A stretch of DNA of 64,000 nt from Arachis hypogaea. Its lineage: Eukaryota; Streptophyta; Magnoliopsida; Fabales; Fabaceae. The notes under the pieces are model-generated. The model worked only from the letters and a program-made list of their open reading frames with translations. It had not been told where the DNA came from and did not search any database. The first letter of the stretch is position 1. Each line of letters begins with the position of its first letter. The DNA lies in NCBI RefSeq assembly GCF_003086295.3, contig NC_092043.1, forward strand, positions 44,296,884 to 44,360,883. The letters are read 5' to 3'. This document shows, in pieces, positions 52,892 to 64,000 of the stretch. The position numbers were made by a program, and so were the translations under genes.

Positions 52892-54385
52892 ATAAAATTA
52901 TTCATGTATTATTTATCACACTTTTATAATAATAATATTATCTAGATCTCACAATAACAAAACCAATAATAACTATAATTCTAATTTTAAATTTTTATAT
53001 AAATAAAATAAAAAATTATTTTGTATTTTATGTCATAAAAATTATTTTGTATTTTATGTCATAAAAATTTAACAAGTGGCCAAAGAATAAAAGCAAATCT
53101 CCATTCATGTAGAAACTTAACAAATCTTCATTTTCATTATAGTATCAAATAATTCCCCAAACGCTCATTTCTAATAGCTTTTTGCCCTCCTTACTTATGC
53201 ATGCACTAAGTTCATTTTTCTCATTATTTTTCTTTTTTTTTTTTAACTTTTTTGTCCCTTTTCCTCTTTCGTTTTTTTTTTGTTCTTATTTCTCATTTTT
53301 TTTCATGTTTCAATTTTTCTTATTTTATATTTGTGCAAATTAGTTTATCTTATTTGTGTAAAAATTTTGGTTATTTTAGTAAGTCATGAAAAAGAAATAA
53401 CAAAAAAATAAAATAAGTAATGAACGATGGAAAAAGAAAAAATGTGAGTAGATGTAGAGTGTCCATCTCCATACATTTCAAAAAGAAATTTGCAATTGCA
53501 ACTTGTTTTCATTCCCATCAATCATCATGTGCACCTAAATTAAAAATAAATTACGAGGCACTGTTTTATTTTTTAAAACAATATAAATTACTTTAAATTT
53601 GCAAAACCGTAACCGACTTTAATTCATATTATGATAGTTTAAGATAAGAATCGTCATTCTGATTACATCCTCTTTCCATCCTCAATCTTGTCCTTAATCT
53701 CATTAGGGATCATCGATTTGTACTTTTTGGTGTATAACCAGAACTTACAATACATGCTTGGTTGACAAATTGAACAAGGACAAAGTGACAAAATAATATA
53801 ACACGCAAGTCTTGTTATGCTAATTTTAAAACTACAGCATCTCAACTGATTTTTCTTTTATTTTAACTGGTTTAAGACACACAGATCATCAAGAACTTGA
53901 GAAAAAGCATATATTCATAACAAAACCAAAATAGACATGTACAATCTCGAAACAAAAACAAATAATCAACAGATGCTAAAAAGACTCATATTAACAAGCT
54001 CAGATATTAAATCAAGAGCACGGAACTCCCAGCTCAAAGTGGGGTTCAAAATCACATATAATTGTAGCTAAAGAGTAAAAACTATTTCATTCAGTGATTT
54101 TACCATTTTTTCTGATCAAGACCGTCATAAACCTACTCCCAGAACCAGAGAGAACAAGAAGGATTCTCCCTATTCAAAACCTATCTGCATGCAAGAATCT
54201 ACCTGCCATACACAAACAAGACAAATATTAGAGAAAAAAACCACTGTGTCCTATATGATGAGCTGATGCAAACAAGAATGTGTACCAACAGTGGAGCAGA
54301 GAAAGAAGACTTCTTACACATAAACCTGCCTTAAAACCTACCTGATACACATAAACAACATGAAGTTAGAGAAAAAGAAACTGCA
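52892..54385. repeat. Tail, unit D, second part: parent copy joined to DRD1
   Basis: The same text as the unit B and C tails, but continuing into the live DRD1 gene instead of another head. The shared part ends at TTAGAGAAAAAGAAACTG (54366-54383), after which DRD1 intron sequence follows. DRD1's last coding bases (54338-54341) and 3' UTR lie within it. Confidence 0.8.
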
Positions 54386-57300
54386 TAAATATATGATGCA
54401 ATAATGAAGCAAGATTGAGTACTAACCTTCTATATAGAGCTTTAACATCTTCAGCTAATGAATTACTTTCGAGGAAGAAATCACCACATTCTTTCACAGG
54501 GACGCTCTCCACTTCGAAAGCGCTATCACCACAATACTCATTCCATTCAAACCACATCTTTGAAATCAACTCCTTCTTGAAACAAGTAGCGTGATCTTCC
54601 TCTTCTGGAGAATCTGCTGCCAACAACCGATATACAAAGACTTTCTTTGTCTGACCTGGTCGGAATGCACGGCCAATAGCTTGGCGAGTAACTGATGGAT
54701 TGAGATGAACATCCATAATGATTACGCGGGATGCCCCAACCAGTGATATGCCCTCCCCACATGCCTTGATTGAGCCAAAGAAGACTTTGGCATCAGACGA
54801 GCTGTTGAACTTTTCCATTGACCACTCCCGTTGTTCAGGGCTTGATTCTCCTGAGATGACAAAAATTTCTTTGCCAAGGCTCCATCCATTCCATTTTACT
54901 GCTAACCTTTCCAAATATTTCAGAGGTAGGAGATATTGACTGAAAACCAGAAGCTTCTCCCCAGCAGACTCGCACATGTTGAGCATGTTGCGAAAGAATT
55001 TTGACTTCACCCCATCTTTCACATCTAGTTTATCAATCAACTCATCAATGATGTTATCGGATATGGAGTTCTCACCACATTTTTCAGCAACAGGTTTCAA
55101 CTTAGGATGAAGATAGGTAGCACTGCCAACAGAAGATATTTTGAACTTCCTGGAAAGCCTCTTCAATTTCTCAACTTCATGCTTCTGTCTAGAGGTAAGG
55201 TTGAGCACCACTGTGAAATCAACCATACCAGGAAGCTCGTCCAGAAAATCTCCTTTATAGTAGTGAAGCACCTTGCTTGTCATCTCACGTAAATCTTGAA
55301 TGACAGCCACCTTTCTTCTGAAATCAGTATCCTTCTGCAAAGTATGTTCGACTAAATCACAGAAGTTTCGAACACCAGGTACATGCACTCTGCTATAAAT
55401 GCGCTTGACAATAGGCTTAGAAGTTTCCATCTTCAAAAATTTTGGCGGCCGCACCAGATCTAAGATGTTAAACACCTCCTGCACATGATTCTGATATAAA
55501 GTTCCTGACAGTACAACTTTTCGAGGTGTTCGAACTTTGGAAAGGGACTGCATGATATCAGTATTCTCATTCCTTGGAGTGTGCCCTTCATCTAAAATGA
55601 GAATAGAAGGAACCTTAAGCAATATCTCCTGGCAGTCTACTGATGCTCTGCTGGTGGAATCATCGCATACAACTGTGGAGAACTGTTTGTATCCTAAGAA
55701 AAGGATACTCTTCTGGTCCTTCCATTTTTTCAAAACTTCCAGTTGCTGAGATCTATTGTCAGCCTTCACACTGTAAAAATCCAGAAGTGGTATATCCTCA
55801 ACTTGCCATCTCTGGAATTCTTTTTTCCAAATTGATAGTATTCCCTTGGGAAGCACCACTAGCGGTCTACCATTGGGATATTTGCCCAGAAAACTTTGCA
55901 TGAAACTAATTATCATGAAAGTCTTCCCTGATCCAGGAGCATGAGCCAAGATGCAACCCCCAGGATTATCACCCGCGAGGTTCCTCACGAGAAAATTGAA
56001 TCCCTCGACTTGATGTGGCTTCATTTGCTTCATATGTCTCGGGTGTGCAGAAATATCAGTCACTACAAGATCATCTTCAGCTACGTGGATCCCAAGCATC
56101 GCAGCTTTCTCTTTGGAACTCCATGAATCAGATGCATAAGTCCTTGTACTCCTTTTAACCTGCAATCAAATCAAAACAAACATAAAATAATCAAATTAAC
56201 TCTTCTTGCCCCCAAGTATAACTCATCATATATCATTAGTATTATGAATGAGGTCATGTTTTACAAATCAATTGAGCAAGCCACATGATACAAGTTGACT
56301 ATCTCCTATTAAATGATGTTGGTTTGGTAAAGGGTGCCTAACAAAACTAAGGTGAATCTAATAGCTAGCAACAGAGTAAAGAAATAGGGAAGAGAAAGAG
56401 CACACGACAACCACTGCACTATGGTTTGATTTACTGAGCTAAATATCAAGGCAATAGTTAGCCAGAGAAAACAAAACAGTATGAAATAACACTGCTCTGA
56501 GCAAATGTAGTGTGTTCAGTCCTTCTCAGTTTACCAAATCCTGATTCTTGCCTAGAACAAAATTCAACCACAAAAAGTCACCAAATTACCCTCTGCTGCT
56601 ATATTATCTTAGCAGTTGAGATACATGGATACTCCTAATATTGGTTCCCTATCAGAATCAAACATAAAAAGTCACCAAATTCAACCACAAAAGCATATTT
56701 TGTCTAGAATCCCTATAACAAAATGAGTTCCTAGGTGTCTCACTTTTCATGTTGCCATGCACTGCTAAAGTATTCAATCTATACATCTAAGTTCAAGTCC
56801 CATGCCTAAATTCTCAATTTCATAAATTTACCGAGTGTCTATGACCATATGTATAAAAATAATTAAACAAATCAGGTAGAGAAATAGACAAACCTTGTAC
56901 TGAAACTCAAATATGGTCTCAATGCTTCTTTCGATAACCCCACATACACGACAAACATAACCAAGATCATCTTTTAAAACAAAAGAATGATCACAGTCTT
57001 CCTCCTTTTCCTCTTCTTCATCGAGCACATTCATAGAAGCATCCTAATAGAAATACAATTAACAAATTAGTGAAATAGCAAGATAGAGACCTGCTATATT
57101 ACAAGAAAAAATTAGTATTGAAGAAACTCCAAAAGGCATCCATAATTAGTATAATTTAGAACCAAAAAATAAATCTGATGTACATGATAGAGTAGCATCA
57201 TTCTCTAATAAATAGCAAGCGGGACCACAAATTAACCAGGGAAGAAACACATAAACTGTGTAATTATAAAACAGATCAAAGATCCTACTTTAAATTGAAA

Positions 57301-60300
57301 ATTACATTCAAATGATAAAAAGTGCAAGTGGAAATACACAACTTAAAACTTGCATACATCATTGTAACACATAAGCTTAAAACATAATTAAAACAAATGA
57401 AGGAGATCCTAATTACTAGAATGATGAATACATAGCAAATCAAGGCCATGATAATCAAATTTATCATCTACCACAGTCTCCATCTACATCATTGATGTCA
57501 CCATATCCTTTGACTTCATCGACGTTAAGGTGATGAAAGAACACAGAACAGACCACAAGTTTGAAGCAGCTGACGTTGAACGTGGTTGCACAAGGACTAG
57601 GGGAAGATGAGGGAAAGAGGCCATGTGACCCCTTTCTCTTATGAAAAACATAGAGAAATGAGGTTGCTTCTTTGTTTCCAATGATTTTATGATCTTCCTT
57701 GGCAATCCCAGAATAATAACAATCTTGCAATATCAATAGCTGATCATGCAGTCTTGCAAGATTGCATCTTAACAACTGTGCATGAAACAATCTTGGTTTC
57801 GTAACATAAACAACCTTTTACCATATAGACAAAATTTTCTGGAGTAAAAATAAAAGCATACTCTAAATATACATGCCATAGCAGACTTGCATATGTGTAT
57901 GATGAATAAAGCATGTATAACACCGAGCATGAAGTGCCAGAGTATTAATGTTATGTTCCATTAATTATAAGGTTTCAATACACAGAAATCACATTCACTA
58001 TCCATTTCTTGTCTCTACAATAAAACCAAATAATTTCTAAGTTAGCTAATAACAACATTCAGAAAATTTCTTAGATTATGTGCATTAACAAGTCATGATG
58101 CTAAGTGCTAAGAAACAACTGCCTTACTCAGAAAGAATTAGACCATAATTTTTTAATATCAATTTATTCCCCATATCTCCAGCTTAAGACAGCTAGTAGG
58201 GAAGCACCACAAGCGAGAAAACATGGAAACTGTACCCATAAACTAACTGGACAAATACAGTTTCAATTTCTAAAAAACCAAAGATAATAAGAAAGAAAAT
58301 CAATAAATCACACCTTCGAACATTCTATAGCCATTGACATTTCCCTCCAAATATCACCTAAGCCATCATCTTTCTCTTCAACCTCATCTTCTTCCTCCTG
58401 TATACCAACATAGATACCTTTGTCTCTGGGACTCGTATCTTGACCATCCAGACTTTTCTCAATTTTTGGAACTTTACTTTTCTCATCGAATTCAATGGGA
58501 GCATGACCCTGTTATGAAGCATTATTGACACATAAAATGGCAATGGATGTCACTGAAATAACTTGCATATTAGAAAAGCAGCATCTGCTAAATAACAGAA
58601 GCTACAAAGTAAATCTGCATACACAGAATCTTATAAAGGAAGCTATCATAGTCCCAACCCATTAACCCAAATGAATGAGTTTGAACTATTCTGAAATATA
58701 AATGGAAATCTCATAACAAACTATTCATATTTCAACATTAAAGTTGTGCTTAGTAGGAGTAAGGGGAACACAGGTACAAATAGGATGGTACAAGCTACTA
58801 CTGATTTAAATTTACAAATGTAGATATCTCATTGTTTTTGTATTTCATTTTTCAACTTTATCAGTTGCACAACTAATGAAAACCCACTTCAATCAACTCA
58901 GCACTGAAGTAAACAGGGTACAAACACATTTCTACTAAAAGCTCCAGCATGCCAATACTTATTATCTCAATTCTCAACGTAGCAATATACAAAGAATTAC
59001 AAAAGCAAAGGAAACACTTACATTCATCTGCAGCGCAGGAGATGGTCTTACTGGTGCAGGTAACACTACTTGATGAAATCGAGGATCAGAATTTTTATCA
59101 TTATCATCCTCATCATCTGAATCAATAATTACGATAGATGTTGGGGCTGCAGGAACATTCTTCTTAATTTGCCCACCCTCCAACTTTATCAGACCCTGAT
59201 GTGCACTAGTAACTGGTTCAAATTCCAATTTGACAGTTTCTTCAGTATGGTTAGTTGCCACTTTCAATAATTGATTGATCAGGGAAGGGTATTTTGCAAA
59301 GTATGGTCCCAACATTTGCATTTTCTGCACTCTGAGGGCCTCTATGTCCTTCGTGACACTTCCAAATTCCCCACTGTCAAGCCGGTTCAGAACAGCAGAT
59401 ATTGCAAATGGGTCACTGTAATCCACAACATTTGAGTATGGGGAGCCATCAGATGACAATTTCAGTCTTTTGTGTCCCTCAGAAGAATATTCTGGTTTCC
59501 AAAAATGAATATATCAAGTCAAAACTCATGCACTAGTAACACCCATTAATGCATTATTCTTTTTCTCAAATAAATAAATAAATAAAAATTGACCAGCTTG
59601 CAATATACATATAAACACAGAAAATTATGAAATCACTAATGGGAGAGATTAGAAAAACTATACTAAGGGTAAACTACATAAATATTTTTTTCTTCCAAGC
59701 AATATATACTGAATATGATGCAATGCCAACTGACAAAATGGGCATATACATCAGGGTATCGCTTGTTTCTAGAGGCTGAGACTGAGACTGGGAAACTGTG
59801 ACTCAGTATTGTGTTTGGTGGCAAGAAACTGGAACTAAAATTTCAGTCACAAGACACAAAATTTCAGTCCCTTCAGTACCTCAAGAAAGTGGAGACACAG
59901 GAGACAGAAACTTTTGAGGATGAATACTGAAACTTTAATAACATTTCTTTTCAAAAATACTCTCATTTAACTTTTCAAATTCCAAATCTATCCTTTAATC
60001 TCCATATTTATCTTAAACTAAACATAATATTAAAACATAATTCAATTCAGTACATTTTTCACCAAACACAATACAAAAACTTAGTTTAGTCTCTGTCTCT
60101 CAATCCAGTCTCCCTTCCAAATGCAACCCACATGAGATAAAAGACTTAAACTCCAATGATCATTGTTGATTAAACACCATTCGGCACCTAACCAAACCGA
60201 AAAATTTATAAGTGTTAATGTTAGAAAACTCACCAGTTTACATTTTTCAAACAACAAAGAAAATGTGGACTAGCTTGTCCACTTAAAGCCCAATCGAAAG

Positions 60301-61362
60301 CACAAGCATCCACCCATCATCATACCAGAGAAATCTCAACCAACCACAGTGAAGAAACCAAAACTACTATTGACCCTCACTTCTAGTTTCTACACACTTA
60401 GCCCTCAATTCACTCTCAGAATCAGAAGTACTTATCTTTGAAGGTTTCCACTTTTCACCACTACCGAGGCAACTATTAAGCATAAACTGACTTATAGAAC
60501 CTTATATACCAACAGCAAATTCACAATTCACAATATATATCCATAAAAATTGGAAAAATCCAAAATAAATTGACAGAAAACAAAAAAAAAAGTTGAGTAA
60601 AGTATCGTTTTTGTCCCCAACGTTTGGGGTAAATCCTATTTGTGTCCCTAACCTTTAAATCATCCTATTTGTATCCCTAACGTTTGTAAAAGTGATTCAA
60701 TATTATCCTGCCGTCAATTACATATCTTGAACGCTTTAGTTTGAGTTTTAAAAATATCTTCTTGAAGTTAGAATACAAATGTCTGGATAGAATCGATGAT
60801 CCACTCCAAAAAATAGCTCATCAAAAGTTGAAATTAATTCCTACAATATTTACATAATTCACTTTTCTAGGGGCATAATTGAATCTAAACACAAATAGTG
60901 GGTATAATATTAAAATCGAACCCATCCAAGTGAGACCTAATTGAAAATGAATACATCCAAATGAAAATAATTGAAAAATATAATCTAATTTGTTAATATA
61001 ATTGATAGTAAGATAACATTGAATCACTTTTATAAACGATGAGGATACAAATAGGGCGATTTAAACGTTAGGGACACAAATAGGACTTCCCCAGTTGTAG
61101 ACAAGAACCATACTTTACTCAAAAAAGTTCTATACTCACGAATTCAACAGAGGAATTTAATATTCCACAAAAAACGGTTAACTAAAGAAGAACATCAAAA
61201 ACAAAATGCAACTGAAAACACAACAAAACATACATTTGACTCTACCTGGCAATCAACATTCAAGGCAGATTACACGAAAAAAGAAAAACGGTTGACAAGG
61301 AAATGAAGAATACCAGTTGGAGCCGGACGTTTAGCTGGGAGTGTATCCACCGTTGAACCCAT
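54338..61362 (-). CDS. DRD1: SNF2-family chromatin remodeller DRD1
   Basis: Six exons in transcript order: 61362-61314, 59491-59022, 58508-58314, 57043-56894, 56159-54427, 54341-54338, all GT-AG and phase-consistent, giving 866 residues (Arabidopsis DRD1 has a little under 900). In RNA-directed DNA methylation DRD1 forms the DDR complex with DMS3 and RDM1 and lets Pol V transcribe target DNA. Seen: a variable acidic N-terminus, [14 protein letters not shown], a CxxC pair in [20 protein letters not shown], Walker A APGSGKT with Lys at about 367, DEGH at about 478-481, LSGTLYQN (motif III), [28 protein letters not shown], and [11 protein letters not shown] (motif VI). ATPase residues are intact. 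The end ALYRR plus stop needs a 4-base last exon (G TAG) after an 85-base intron; reading through would add about 20 unrelated residues instead. DRD1 rather than CLSY is favoured by the N-terminal WREM and C-terminal [10 protein letters not shown] text. Confidence 0.94.
59753..60133. mobile_element. MITE with GAGACTGAGACT-type ends, copy 2, in DRD1 intron 1
   Basis: Left part GGGTATCGCTTGTTTCTAG, GAGGCTGAGACTGAGACTGG; right part GTCTCTGTCTCTCAATCCAG, TCTCCCTTCCAAATGCAACC. The same family as 18334-18723 (shared CTCAGTATT, ACTGAAATTTTAATAACATT-like text). Confidence 0.65.
60595..61120. mobile_element. MITE (526 bp) in DRD1 intron 1, 9-bp TSD
   Basis: Perfect AAAAAAGTT duplications flank it (60586-60594 and 61121-61129). 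Inverted ends of about 120 bases: GAGTAAAGTATCGTTTTTGT at the left and the complement of GAGTAAAGTATGGTTCTTGT at the right, both with CCTATTTGTGTCCCTAAC. A Mutator-like non-autonomous element. Confidence 0.9.
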
Positions 61363-61657
61363 TGATCAAAATCAAAAACCCTGAATGATCAAACATAGGG
61401 GGAAATGATCAAAATTAAGAAACTATTTGAGCTTTTCTTCAACTAAAAAAATAGGAAAAATTTTCTGATCATTGGAAAGAAGAGTATGCAGGTGACATAC
61501 ACCTGAATCACTGTGAGAGAGGAAGAAAGAGCATCGGGAAATTACGACGAAATGTGGGTGTGAGAAAGAGAGAGAGTACAATTGTGTGAGTGTTGAGTTG
61601 AAACTTGAAGGCCTTTTTGGCCGGGCACTCGCCACTCGGTGGGTAGTGGAGGGGACT
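61363..61657 (-). promoter_or_regulatory. DRD1 5' untranslated region and promoter
   Basis: About 300 bases between the DRD1 start codon and a foldback element. GA-rich on the plus strand (GAGAAAGAGAGAGAG near 61561). No TATA box was identified with confidence. Confidence 0.4.
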
Positions 61658-61666
61658 AAATATTAC

Positions 61667-62594
61667 GAGAAAATTCGGCTCCTCTCCCCATGTCAGATAC
61701 TAAATTGACACTTCTCTCCTTTTTATTTTATAGATGTACATTCTTTCTTTTTTTAACATTTAAAAATTTTTTCCTTTAATTTATTTTAAATTTCCTATGT
61801 TAATTAATATTAATTTTATCTATTTCTTTAAAAAAATAAATTATTTTTTAAAATATAATTATTAACAAAAATTTTATTTTTTATCATAAAATTTTGCTTA
61901 CTAAAATATTCTTTAATAAATTATTTTTTATTAATTAAATTGTATTTTTATCAAAATACTTTTAAAAAAATTAATAATTAAATAATATTTTTCTAAGATC
62001 ATTCAATAATTTTTTAATTATTAAATTATAATTTTACTAAAATTTTTGTTAACAATTATTTTTATATTTTATTATTAATTTTTTATATCAATATTTATTA
62101 TTTTAACATTAAATAAAAAAATCTTACTGTTGTTAATGTATATAATAATTATTATATATTGATATAATATCTTATTAAAATTTTTTATTTAATATTAAAA
62201 TAATATATATAGATATCAAAAAATTAATAATAAAATATAAAAAAAATTGTTAACGAAAATTTTGGTAAAATTATAATTTAATAATTAAAAAATTATTAAA
62301 AAGTATTTTAAAAATATATATAATTATTAATTTTTTAAAAATATAATTTAATCAATAAAAAAATAATTAATTAAAGATTATTTTAGTAAGTAAAATTTAA
62401 TAATAAAAAATAAAATTTTGTTAACGAATATTTTTTTTTAAAAAAATTATTTTTTCTTAAAAAAATAGATAAAGTTAACATTAGTTAATACAAAAAGTTT
62501 AAAATGAATTAAAGAGGAGAATGTACATTTATAAAATACAGGAAAAATGAGTGTCATTTTAGCATCTCGCAGGAGAAGGAAGTAGAATTTTCTC
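61667..62594. mobile_element. 0.93-kb foldback element upstream of DRD1
   Basis: The left tip GAGAAAATTCGGCTCC and the right tip, the complement of GAGAAAATTCTACTTCC, are flanked by AAATATTAC (61658-61666) and AAATATTAT (62595-62603), 8 of 9 identical. The arms (about 450 bases each) are complementary nearly to the centre, with words such as TAGATGTACATTCT/AGAATGTACATTTA and TAATTATTAA/TTAATAATTA. Extremely AT-rich and non-coding. Confidence 0.82.
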
Positions 62595-62603
62595 AAATAT
62601 TAT

Positions 62604-63078
62604 TTATTTATTTTTATCAAAATTTATGAAAAAATATATATTAAAAATAATAATTATATTAATTTATAAATTTATAAAAAAAATATAGAATTATAAATAA
62701 ATATAAATAATCATATCAAATATTTTTGAAATTTACAAAACTTATTGTGTAATTATAAATTTATTTTTAACAATTTTAGCTTGAAAATTAGATTGAATGG
62801 ATAACATATATTTTTAATAGATCAAATGCTATTTTTATATTTTCTTGTTTTGTACATTTATTAATAATGTGTAATATGTGAAATGAGATTTCACCTAATT
62901 TGCAAGAATGAAATTTTACCTAACATATAAAGAATATTAAAAAGAGAGGATTTTTTAAATAAATAAAAAAAACATTTTTTTGAAACAATTTTTTTTTAAT
63001 TTTAATTTCTAGCGTTTTTTAGAACGAGTTGTTCGCACTCCAAATTCTCCCTTCTTAAACTATTATCATCATTTCTAA
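62604..63078. other. AT-rich intergenic DNA
   Basis: No gene or element end could be supported. Confidence 0.4.
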
Positions 63079-63453
63079 GGTTGCTTTTGTTTATAAAGAC
63101 AGAACACTAACATATAGAATACAAAAATATAAAATCATGTTTGAGATATGGACAGAAACATTATATCAAAAGATACTGAATTAGTATATTTTGTGTCTAT
63201 TCCGACAGGAAAGACAACAAAAGACACGGCTTATTTTTATTTTATATTTCTTAATTTTTTATAATTATATTTTTTATTATTATATTTTTTCTCAATTTTT
63301 TTGAATGAAAAAAATGAGAATAAATTAGATTTTTATAATTTATTCTAGTTTATCACCAAATAAAATACAAAAATATAAAATTTTGTATTTCTATCTTTTG
63401 TGTCTTGTTATTAGTGTCTTAATTTATCTTGTTCTCAAAAACAAATACAGCCC
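63079..63453. mobile_element. MITE-like element
   Basis: The left end GGTTGCTTTTGTTTATAAAG and the right end, the complement of GGGCTGTATTTGTTTTTGAG, are inverted repeats. Inner arms also mirror (ATACAAAAATATAAAATCATG against AAATACAAAATTTTATATTTT-like text). Ends are approximate. Confidence 0.6.
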
Positions 63454-63720
63454 AAGAGTACAGAGGAGTACACAAAAAATACACAGACAATCATGGCTTC
63501 TTCAATATTACGGGTGACAATAGCAACCACTATCATAGTTTCAAAAAATATAGGTACATGGGTATATACTATATTTATTGTTTAACAAGAATTTTTTTTA
63601 TTATAAATTAAAAAAATTATTATTTCTCCTAAAAAATACGATTTATTTCTGTGTATTCTTGTATACATGTATATATTCTGAAAATAATGATAATAGTTGT
63701 CATTATTCATTGTTGTGAAG
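63454..63720. mobile_element. Fragment related to the 7.4-kb foldback
   Basis: Shares AAAATACACAGACAA, CATGGCTTCTTCAA, TTATTATAAATTAAAAAAAT and ATAATAGTTGTCAT with 7445-8372. Only part of the element is present, beginning directly at the border of the preceding MITE. Confidence 0.6.
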
Positions 63721-64000
63721 TTTAAAAATTTGAGTCAGCCAATTATTTATTTTTGAGAATTTAAAGTGAAGTTAGCTAGAAGATGCAATAAATTTGCCAA
63801 AAATTTTAAAAAATATATCCTTATATTTAAAGTTAAAAAATTATTATTAGAAATAATACTTTTTAATTTATTTTTAAAAAATCACAAAATTTAACAATGG
63901 ATTATTTAACATAATTTCTATTTTCACATAATCTATTTATATGTTTATCCAATCAACGTTTCAATGATAAAAAGGTTTATGTCCTAAATTCATATATGCT

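Noticed and set aside
54366..54426. Extended DRD1 C-terminus by read-through
   Set aside because: The extra residues are unlike DRD1, whereas splicing at 54427 restores the expected end.

Overview
The window is nuclear DNA of a flowering plant, very probably a legume such as peanut (Arachis). Genes are spliced with GT-AG introns, intergenic DNA is AT-rich, and many small transposons carry 9-bp target duplications. The genus is an inference from how familiar the repeat families look; no search was possible.

Five protein-coding genes are supported. (1) The plus-strand 3' part of a DnaJ-X chaperone gene (1596-5344, six exons). Its J-domain exon is missing or eroded at the left edge. (2) A plus-strand precursor of a CIF-type tyrosine-sulfated peptide (13860-19559, three small exons, a 4.9-kb second intron). 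(3) A plus-strand, intronless CrRLK1L receptor kinase of the BUPS type (25276-27846). (4) A minus-strand SUMO-activating enzyme subunit SAE2 (36552-31019, eleven exons, 631 residues). (5) A minus-strand SNF2 remodeller DRD1 (61362-54338, six exons, 866 residues). From memory of the Arabidopsis map, SAE2, BUPS2 and a DnaJ-X gene lie close together (At2g21470, At2g21480, At2g21510), and CIF1 sits beside DRD1 (At2g16385, At2g16390). The window therefore appears to join two Arabidopsis neighbourhoods into one ancestral block.

Repeats, region by region. 5.3-13.8 kb holds a small inverted-repeat element, a 0.9-kb foldback, a Copia-like LTR and a 1.2-kb non-autonomous transposon. The CIF introns hold three MITEs and a duplicated intron segment. 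20389-21471 is a Pack-MULE-like element (matching TIRs, perfect 9-bp TSD) carrying a broken piece of a GH81 endo-beta-1,3-glucanase gene. 22.8-24.2 kb is an antisense Copia-like LTR. 30.0 kb holds a short poly(A)-tailed retroposon with a 19-bp TSD. 36.75-54.4 kb is the strangest part: a tandem segmental duplication in which a head of about 0.5 kb, an array of about 230-bp repeats and a tail copied from the 3' end of DRD1 recur three to four times. Two of these copies are interrupted by large insertions: a 2.25-kb perfect-TSD foldback and a 2.7-kb composite. A further foldback (61667-62594) lies directly upstream of DRD1.

The genes do not form one pathway. CIF and BUPS both belong to extracellular peptide and receptor signalling (root or embryo barrier formation, and pollen-tube integrity). 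SAE2 and DRD1 act on protein sumoylation and RNA-directed DNA methylation. It is notable that DRD1, which silences repeats, is flanked on both sides by inverted repeats and has its own 3' end copied into an array.
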